From contig NC_092797.1 in assembly GCF_918797505.1 (NCBI RefSeq), forward strand, positions 33,369,372-33,433,371: a stretch of DNA of 64,000 bases, written 5' to 3'. Below, in pieces: positions 56,230 through 64,000 of this stretch (position 1 is the stretch's first letter; every line of letters begins with the position of its first letter). The notes under the pieces were generated by a model. That model had not been told where the DNA came from. It was given only the letters and a program-made list of their open reading frames with translations, and did not search any database. The translations under genes were made by a program, and so were the position numbers. This DNA is from Bemisia tabaci (lineage: Eukaryota; Arthropoda; Insecta; Hemiptera; Aleyrodidae).

Positions 56230-56575
56230 TCGTCGTCGCGATTGAAAATCCTCGAGGACTTGAGCTCAACGCGTCATACTCATACTGACGTGCGGGAAAA
56301 GAAAAACCACATACCGTCACCTTCGGCCAAAGTATCACAAGCGCCATGCGACGTTGCAAAATTTCCGCTGCCATTTTATTTTTTCACAGAGAAATTATTG
56401 GTTGATTCTGTTTGTAACTTTCACTGACTTTTATTGGCAGCACGAAGGAAATTTAGTGAAATTTTCGAACAGCTTCGTTGAGCAATTTCTCTTTAAAAAA
56501 TACATTGGCGGCGAAAATTTTTAAATTGGCGCTTATGATACTTTGGCTGGAAGGTGACGGTATTTACTGTTTTAG
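56230..56575. other. no gene seen
   Basis: The sequence AAAGTATCACAAGCGCCA near 56328 reappears inverted near 56528 (TTGGCGCTTATGATACTTTG), with CCGTCACCTTC inverted as AAGGTGACGG. This points to an additional degenerate foldback at about 56310-56565. Confidence 0.45.
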
Positions 56576-56748
56576 GCGTTGCTTTATTTCTTCTGATAAA
56601 ATTCAGATTTCCTTGCAAACTTTTGCTCATGCCTTTCATAACCTTAAGTTCCTTTAAGTTCATAACTGTCCTCGAAAAGTAATATTTTCTTGAAATTTCA
56701 ACAACGTCTGAGAACTCTCATGACATTTTCCTCTAGCACGGCCAGAAT
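56576..56748. mobile_element. family A fragment, left end lost
   Basis: GGCGTTGCTTTATTTCTTCT, CTTGAAATTTCAACAACGTC and CCTCTAGCACGGCCAG match A in order, but with deletions and no left terminus. It abuts the degenerate foldback just upstream. Confidence 0.5.
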
Positions 56749-58435
56749 ACGCAGTACTTAAATAGGACACGCCATCAAAGATTGGTCCCTCTTTCGTCCG
56801 TATGGAGATTATCTTTCCAAATCGTAGGGGTCATCCCTAGTTTTTGCAAGGCTAATAAATTTTTCCCGGGGGGAGGGGTGTACTTGAGGAGACATAGTCG
56901 ATTTTTAAGTGATGATGTTCGCCTACTTTGCAATTTGAATGCGAGCGACTGATATGTGCGATAGCGTGATAGTTTCTCATAAGAAGCGGTGTGAACGGCA
57001 TTATTCGCCTTCAATTTTGAATGTAGGCAATATGGGCCTCCTAGGTGTTGATATAGTTGTATTCAGGAGCCTGGATAGTTTAAACTTATTTTGGGTTTTC
57101 AAAATAATCCTTTGAGTGATTTGGGGATTGATTGTTCTGAGGTGCGTAACAGATTTTTTGTTTTATTCTTATTCGTGTCACCTATGTAAATATTTCCGCA
57201 CCGATAGGAATGAGAGCTAGAACTAGTGTGCACACACACGCACAATAATAAGAAGCAATGTATTTATACAAACCAATTAGTCTCTGAGATTGATAAAAAT
57301 AGAAAATCCCATTGAAATGTCAGTCTCTACACGGAGGGTTGACAAAAAAAACGGTGATCAAATTTTATACTCCGCTGTGACTATTTTATTCTACATACCC
57401 ATTATTGACATTTGTGATATCAGACCCTCTCTTGAAAATTGGTTTTCCTTGGTTTCTGCGTTTAATCAATAACATTACTTTAACACTACTATACCAACAG
57501 TCTTTTCCATGAAAATCTACGAATTCATTCGGGCTCTAAATCTTATTCTTAGATCTCTCTTTAAATAAAGGGTAGATGCTGAAAAAATGACACCCTAACG
57601 TTTTTTATCTGGGGTGACATTGACGGATAGAGTGGCTAAAAATATAATGTTCTGTGGCAGTCAAGTGGAAAATTAACGTCTTTCTCTTTAAGAATGGTCC
57701 CACTGCACTTCTTTCTTCTTCGAAATCATCGCAACGGACAAAAAGAAGCTCAAGCAATGGTGGTTTAAAAGAGTCTCCGTGATTTGAAAACTTACTCGCA
57801 AATAATTATTGAACTATGCGAGGAAATCAGAGAAGGCCTCAAAATTCCCCGCATAGCAAACAATTTTTACTCTACATATGTATTGTATCCGAATTTTGAA
57901 TGCAAATTTGAAGTAATGTAAACCAGAGGTGTTCAATTGGGCTGCGACGTTGCAAGGTTTTAACTGACCATTAATTTCCTCATCACTCAACGAAGGAGTA
58001 CGTGTTCCGCACCGAAAATTTCAGGGAATTTTTGTCAAGTCACAAAGATATACACAGATTTTTGAAAGAAAATTAGCAACTGTTCTTAAGCAAAAAAAAA
58101 AGAATTTTTAGATGAACCTGTTTAACATTCCGATGCACTTGGCTAGTTGCCCATTTGATTTACCTAATCACAGAGATGGATTACTCTTCGATACGGTAAC
58201 TACTACACATCGTCAACTTAAAGCTCACTCTTTTCAGAAGCTTGGGATCACCATAGCTTGTAGATTTGAGGAGTCTCTTTGCATGACCAAATGCCGCGAT
58301 GTATTTCAAGCACTGCTGGAAAAGACCAGCCGATTTTGATACGGTTATATGAGAATGGTAATCAATATCAGACTCAATGGTAGCATATACCAGAATCCTG
58401 CTACCACTCACCATACTTATTGTAAATCCTACCTG
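56749..58435. other. no gene seen; Q-related stretch inside
   Basis: 57000-57080 (CGCCTTCAATTTTGAATGTA, GTATTCAGGAGCCTGGATAG) is inverted relative to 61885-61957. No coding frame is supported. The opposed frames at 58112-58531 are chance. Confidence 0.45.
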
Positions 58436-58935
58436 GAATTTGGTTTCTTCACCCGCAGTTCTCACTGTGATATAAATCAAGCAAAATCGTGGTATGATAA
58501 GATAACCCATAGTTCCGGTAGAATTCACCACGATTTACTTCTTTCCAGTAAGTTCTATGGTAATTTCGGATTACAGCTATCAAAGTCAGTGTAAGCTCAC
58601 ATCAGTTTTACTAAAGTAGAGAACGTGAAACGCAAGCCGCATAGGAAAATTATGGTGCGGTAATGCTACAGTGCTGGTGCAATTAATGGAATTTAATGGA
58701 CAGGAGTTTGGTTTCTTAACCCGCAATTATCATTGTGATATAAATCAAGTAAACTCAATTTGGTAAAATTCACCAGAATTTACTTATTTTGAGTGAATTC
58801 TTAGGGAATTTCGGATTGCAGCTACCAAAGTCGGTGCAAGCTCACATCAGTGTTACTGAAGTCGAGACCGTGAAACACAAGCCGCACAGGAAAACCATGC
58901 TGCGGTAATGGTACAGTGCTGGTACAGTTAATGGG
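58436..58935. repeat. tandem direct repeat, 2 units of ~250 bp
   Basis: Units 58436-58690 and 58706-58935 share TTTGGTTTCTT(C/A)ACCCGCA, TGTGATATAAATCAAG, AATTTCGGATT(A/G)CAGCTA, GCTCACATCAGT and GTGAAAC(G/A)CAAGCCGCA. Unit 2 is about 25 bp shorter. Identity roughly 80-85%. Confidence 0.8.
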
Positions 58936-59148
58936 ACTGAAATTGTGGAGCAGCGGCGCGGCGGTATGGCACGGCTATGTACCGCGTCGCCTCACCGTGC
59001 CGTGCGGCGAACCAACGAGATCGTGGCGCGAATGCAGCCACTCAATGTTGCCGAGATACGTCTTAAAATAAAATAAAAAAAATAACAATAATTCACACGC
59101 AGGAAAAATATCCACGTTTGACCGATATGCCGAAATAGATGTCTTTTA

Positions 59149-59406
59149 CGTGGACTGAGTTTATCAGAAAAGAACCAACCCACATTTTGGAAAAAATTGA
59201 GTTAAGAACGTTTTTGAGTTCCACTAGCCGTAAATTTACTCCTGCCAAAAACTGGAAGTCGAAAAATAGAAATTAGTTTGTGAAAAAAGGGGTTAAAGTT
59301 TGTTTTCTACATTGAGCCTTATGCAGTAATAAAACTTCAGACCTCTTTTTCTCAGTTTCAACTTAATGTGGGTTGGTTTTTTTCTGATGAACTCGGTCCA
59401 ATTCAA
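59149..59406. mobile_element. family N foldback element (copy 2)
   Basis: Left CGTGGACTGAGTTTATCAG then AAAAGAACCAACCCACATTT, right TGTGGGTTGGTTTTTTTCTG then GAACTCGGTCCAATT. Same internal blocks as copy 1 in reverse order (AACGTTTTTGAGTTCC, ACCTCTTTTTCTCAGTTTC). Confidence 0.75.
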
Positions 59407-60530
59407 TGGGATTTTCTAAGTTACATACACAAAATCAAGAGCATAGTTAACTGAACTTCCAGTAAGCAACTTTTATTTGAGAGATTAATATAATGTCGGG
59501 AAATCTGTGAGTTTTCAGTTCAAAAGATCGATAAAGATAAAGCTTTCTCCAATTGTATGGGAGCTGTTCTTCCTTAGGCGTTGATTGTCAAAGTTTTGGT
59601 CTTCTTCATATCAGTACCCCAGAACCATAAGTTATCTTCGCTATCTAACTCCATTTCAGTCCTTTCGTGATATCAGGGGAAAACCGCGCGTCAGCCCCAT
59701 TGATTTCAATGGAAATCACAACTTTTGAAACTCCGTATCTCACGATCGGCATAAGATAGGGCTACCAAGTTTTTTACACACACGGGACCGTTAATGGAGA
59801 TTTCGAAAACGCCTCTTACACGATTTTTCCAAAAATGCGAGTTACGTACCTTCTTTTTCTGGGACACTGATCTGAAATTTAAGGTAACGTTGAAAAAGAT
59901 TCGGACAAATTGAACTACATTTTGCGATTATAAACTAAAATTTTTGGGTTAGTTCAGAAACAACGTATGTAACATTAGTCTCTCTGAACACATAAATGTT
60001 TCTACGGATGAGTCAGAAATTGTAACACCTAATTGCAAAACGAAGTGCAATCAGCACTTTAATTGGAGGCTTAGCCCTATTTACACCCTCAGCGTAACCT
60101 GGGCTTCTGCTTAAAAAGGAGCTACATTTGGATTCGATTTGTTCAGTTGTCTGCAGGTTTTTCGATTATGACTAAAAGTTCGAAAATTTTCTTGGCACCG
60201 TTTGGCTCCACTCCCTTCTATTTTCTGGTTTTCTTTGACCTTGTAAAGTGTGATAACAAAAAAACTCAAAGCTGGAAAAATATACCAAAGTTTTTTTCGT
60301 AGGACCCCATTCAATCCGCATGGTTATCTAGTTACCGCGGAACTTGACTGGATGCAACTTTCGAAATGACGTCACTTTTTTTAAAAAAAAATGTTATAAA
60401 TTGAACAAAATACAGTCGAGACACAGACTTTACGAGTCTTTTTACATTTTCGTGTACCTTAATCTACATTTTCGTCTAACTTAGTGACGTCACAGATGCA
60501 TCGGCAACATCGGAATGATGCAGGAATTGT
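59407..60530. other. no gene seen; two CRE palindromes
   Basis: TGACGTCA at 60367-60374 and 60485-60492. A faint family A-like right end (GTATGGGAGCTGTTCTTCCT) near 59554. No coding frame. Confidence 0.4.
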
Positions 60531-61165
60531 GGCTGCAGCGAGGTGGTCCACGGAATCTCAGCGTGCGGAAACGGGGGTCGGAGAGGCCGTCGAGCGGGGG
60601 GTGGGGGGAGGGGGAGGGGGGCAGGCGGGGCTGAAGCGCGACGAATGCACTCGAAGCTTTGAATCGGAAGGGCATAATGGGCTCCCGGAGCCGCGGCTGG
60701 AAGTCGGGCCGACCTTGAGAGATGTTATGAATCACACTCCACTTAATTCTAGATGCGGGATGGATATTGTGTCTGGACGTCGAGACGTGGACGAAGACGT
60801 CGTCGGGGACCCGGACCGCGGAGGAAGCGGACGTCGCGGCCGGCGGGGCGGGGGAGGGAGGGAGGCGGCGGCGGGGGGGGGGGGAGTCTCATCTTGTGCG
60901 TTTCTGACCTCCTCGAGTGATGAATTACAATTGGTTTAATTACAAACATTAGCGTGATACCTAGCGTGTTTAATTATTATGTGCTCCTTTCGGGTCGCCG
61001 TCGCGGGCTCCGAGAGTTGGACGTCTTCGTCTCGGCCGATTCGGCCCGACCCGACCCGACGCGAGTGTCATTGTCAGCCTCCGCTGCCGACGTCGTCGCC
61101 ACTGTGGAGACGACGAACGTGAGGACTCTGGAATTTCTACTTGCAACATATGTCAACTGCAACCA
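60531..61165. other. GC-rich segment with G-runs, no clear gene
   Basis: 60590-60630 and 60840-60890 are long G-rich runs (for example GGGGGGTGGGGGGAGGGGG), candidate G-quadruplexes. A 151-codon plus frame (60484-60939) passes through them, but it is glycine/arginine-rich in a way that follows from the G-runs. No domain. Confidence 0.4.
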
Positions 61166-61625
61166 TTGCCTACGAGAATGGAGAGGCCGTAACTACGATT
61201 CTGTGACGTCACACTAGTAGATGAAACTCGGCCGCGGTTTAACACGCGTTCTTATGGGAGAACGCTTGCCGCGCGATGATTTCTCGCCGATATCTCTTTC
61301 AGGGTTGATCTGACGCAAAAGTTCATAAGAACCGTTTAGAAAGAGGATGAAATTTCACTTTAAAAAACTAACTAGTTCATTTGTGACATTGTCTAAATAT
61401 CGAGGAAATGAATGCGTAATACCGAAAATCGTTACTCCACTCAGATTCAAACGGGCCGCTCGCGCAACTTCGGCTGATCGAGAGCCACTCTGATTGGTCC
61501 ACGCAGCGACTGCCTCACTCATCGATGCACTGATGACCCGGAGATGCTTGTTGTTTTCGGTAAATATCTACTAGCTTGACGTCACAGAACTGACTAGTTA
61601 CGGCCTCTCCATTCTCGTAGGCAAC
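61166..61625. mobile_element. family R foldback element
   Basis: 460 bp with ~55-bp inverted arms: TTGCCTACGAGAATGGAGAG then GCCGTAACTA, a CRE palindrome TGACGTCA, and TAGTAGAT. The complement forms the right end. Each arm carries one TGACGTCA (61204 and 61577). The interior is unrelated and has no ORF. Confidence 0.85.
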
Positions 61626-63558
61626 GCTGCAACCAGCGGGTCGGACCAGGCTCGGAGTGGTAACTATTTTGTTGTCGCTAAGGGAGGAAAATGGTCACCT
61701 AGCAGGTATTTGCAAGGAAGCTTAAAATTTGTAAAAATCACGGGGGAGAAGAGTGAGGGGTTGTTGGATGATAAGGACGTATCCAATCAATGGTGGTAGT
61801 ACCCCAATAAATAATATGTTACTAATCTTAATGTTGCGGTATTACCGCAATCAATTGGCAACTGTTGAGTGTTGAGGTTAAAACCATCCAGGCTCTTGAA
61901 TACAACTATTTCGACACATGGGATGTCCAGGTTGCCTAAATGGAAAATTGAAGGCAAATTTTGTCGCTAAAAGTGCAGAGGATATGAAACTTTCACAATG
62001 ATCTACATGAAGAAACGGTTCTTTCTGATACAACAATTAGGGGGAGCAAATAATCGAAATCTACGCCTTCAAATCGCAAAATAGATGAAACGTTAATGTC
62101 CAAGTCTATCGTGTGCTTTACCTCTTGAAAACTCAGATTACATCGTTTCCTTTTTATGGATTTCTGAATAAAAGATGACCATTTCTTCCACAAATTCTGC
62201 TAAATTTTGGATGGTGCGGCTGTCAAAAATGTAAGAAAACATACCATTAGGGTTTTCATGTGGATTATGTTATTACTATCCGAGGCGTAGAAAAAGTACC
62301 CGAGGGTTTGGATCTCTGTACTGTGCTTCAAAAACGTAGAAGATTCAACAAGATATAGAAATGGTGCTGGGTCTAGACCATTTCTTCTCCAAACTGTCTA
62401 TTTTTTAGGAAAAAACCGTCCTTTTTGTGAATGTTTTTGAAAAAAGTAAAATCACTTTTAAAGAGACCGTACTCCAAGACCGCACACTGAATATTTTTTC
62501 AGCTGATTTACTTTTACTGATTTACTTTCACTGTGCTCCCAAATAATTTGCACAAATCTAAAAGAAAAAAATTTACTCATTTGTGTAACAACCCTAAAAA
62601 AAAATCAATTTTCAATGTAGTTACACGAGACGAAAAGCGGAATGTAAGATTTGGAATCTCCCTGTACACCACCGATGCTTAATCATTAATTAGCATTCTG
62701 CATTCGACACTGTTGTGAGAGCGTTACTGGAAGGAGGGAGAATCTGACCACGAATTTTTCATTAGTTCACGCTCCCGAAGTGGAATCTGACCTCAAGAAT
62801 GCAACGTAACGTAAGCAGCCCGTTCTGAAATGAAACTCTGAAACGAGGAAGGCGCTTTAAACGAAACGAGGATTTTTGTAACATTTGATTACGAAACGAG
62901 CGAGTCTTGTTTTGTTTCGGGACGATAACGGAAGCCGACGGGGTATTCGCTCCGTGCTCGTTAAATTAAATGACAAAATCATCCATGGTATAAAATACAC
63001 TCTCATCTCGGTCAGAGCTCCGACGAATTTGTCCCGGGCACTTCTGAATATAATACTCCTCTCAAACGTTTTATTTATATCGTAAACATTTCACTCCGTG
63101 CACAGTAGCTGAAGGCATCTGGGCCGGCCGGCAGACTTCAGGAGTTATCAGATGAGCGGGATTATTCCCGGTCCCGGCGCGGGGATGAATAAAGTTCCCG
63201 CGAGCTCTGACAGCGCTGGCCATCATGTCATTTCCAAAACGATGACAGTTTGTTGTTGGCGTTGTTTTTGAAAATCGAGGAGCGGGGCGCTCGCCCATTA
63301 TGCGCTCATCTGCCGGAAAAGCCCGAGGATCGAGGAAGGGATAAAAATAATGAGCGACAAACAGGAAAACAGAAATGACAATGGTCCGAAAACATGATAA
63401 GGGTTAAAATTAATTCGAAGCCGGGATCGGGAGTCGCGGGGACGCGGTTCGAGAGGGCACTTTTCTATTGTGCCGCCCGGGAACTTGATTTGCCCGTAAC
63501 GAGTTCATAAATACCAGGGGGATGATTTAGAGCCGCCCCACCCCCCGCGCCCGGGCTC
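61626..63558. other. no gene seen
   Basis: 61885-61957 is the inverted partner of 57000-57080. 62880-63560 has moderate GC and short frames on both strands without domains. Confidence 0.4.
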
Positions 63559-63744
63559 CTACACCGCAAAGGCACCGAAGGCAACGGCCAGCACCGACAG
63601 GAGCGACCAAATTAAACAAAAGATAAATTGAGTCCATACGTTGGGCTGCAGTGTTCTCTCGATGGCCGCGGCCGGAGCCCTCCTGGTTATGAGCTGTTGA
63701 GGCATTACCGCCGCTGGAACGGCCAAAAAAGGCGCGCCCACCAT
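63559..63744 (-). CDS. candidate small single-pass membrane ORF
   Basis: A 61-codon minus-strand frame with ATG and stop. Residues ~38-60 (FIFCLIWSLLSVLAVAFGAFA) form a clear transmembrane-length hydrophobic segment, preceded by a positively charged, alanine-rich part with RR and ER. Third positions are mostly G or C, unlike chance frames nearby. A splice acceptor-like CTGCAG precedes PNVWTQ, so this may be a final exon rather than a whole gene. The start lies a few bp from family H copy 3, so the N-terminus may be altered by that insertion. No family recognised. Confidence 0.3.
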   Translation of the reverse strand: MVGAPFLAVPAAVMPQQLITRRAPAAAIERTLQPNVWTQFIFCLIWSLLSVLAVAFGAFAV

Positions 63745-63746
63745 TT

Positions 63747-63867
63747 GAACGTATTTCTGTCAAACGGAAGTATGTGCAGTGAGACATGAGCCCTGAGACC
63801 CATAAGAATACGTGCATAACAGGGCCTACGTCATAATACACATAGTTCCGTTTGATAGAAATACGTC
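63747..63867. mobile_element. family H MITE (copy 3)
   Basis: 121 bp from GAACGTATTTCTGTCAAACG to TTGATAGAAATACGTCC, with GAGACATGAGCCCTGAGACC inside. Same size as copy 2. Confidence 0.8.
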
Positions 63868-63979
63868 CTTAAACGTGTAGCTTTTTCATCCTCGACAATT
63901 TAGTCGTGTTAATCATCGTCATAGTTGCCAAAAGCCATCGATTAGAGACTTTTTCCATCGGATCAAGCCTTGGCTTATG

Positions 63980-64000
63980 CTGCCTTGCTAAGGAAAAACG
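63980..64000. mobile_element. family A foldback, cut by window end
   Basis: CTGCCTTGCTAAGGAAAAAC is the family A left terminus. The remainder lies beyond the window. Confidence 0.75.

Noticed and set aside
60484..60939. 151-codon plus frame with glycine/arginine runs
   Set aside because: Follows from G-rich simple sequence. The opposite strand is open too. No domain.
63527..63841. 104-codon minus frame overlapping the small membrane ORF
   Set aside because: Starts inside family H and reads a different phase, with a cysteine/arginine-rich GC-derived tail.

Overview
This looks like a window of animal nuclear DNA, most likely from an insect. It is AT-rich between islands of GC-rich sequence, it has no dense coding or operon structure on either strand, and it is packed with short foldback (MITE-like) transposons, microsatellites and homopolymers. 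The style of the repeats made me think of a hemipteran such as a whitefly. That is recollection, not something the window proves.

The only coding region I can assign to a family is a 131-residue FLYWCH-type zinc-finger ORF (10272-10667, +). It sits inside a Mutator-like element at about 9797-11240, whose two ends carry matching arrays of an inverted ~20-bp repeat. Four further pieces of sequence have a coding look but no recognisable family: 1747-2130 (-), 3260-3481 (+), the 48-bp exon-like segment 54234-54281 (-) and the 61-codon membrane-protein-like ORF 63559-63744 (-). No tRNA, rRNA, CRISPR array or complete host gene was found.

Much of the annotatable content is repeats. Family A is a ~253-bp foldback ending in CTGCCGTGCTAAGG, with 4-bp target duplications, in about 20 full, split or partial copies. 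Family B is a ~228-bp foldback (CACTG...CAGTG) in five copies. Family C is a 0.7-0.85 kb element containing a short tandem module (three copies, plus the module alone in two other elements). Family E is a ~235-bp foldback in four copies, two of which carry C at the same internal position. Family F is a 165-bp hAT-like foldback (four copies, two with perfect 8-bp duplications), with a relative G. Family H has four copies. Single or paired foldbacks are called D, I, K, L, M, N, O, P, R, S (pogo/Tigger-like), T, U and V.

By region: 0-9 kb is sparse (N, U, a poly(A)-tailed dimer, A copies, tandem Q). 9-15 kb holds F, the Mutator-like element, A, B and the E+C composite. 16-28 kb is dense in A copies with nested insertions. 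29-41 kb has long purine/pyrimidine tracts, I, D, F, B, a tandem array, L, V and K. 41-56 kb has C, A, I, E, P, M, T, B, H, F and a second E+C composite. 56-64 kb has tandem repeats, N, a GC-rich stretch with four CRE palindromes, and R. The pattern is a long intergenic or intronic stretch built up by repeated nested insertion of non-autonomous DNA transposons.
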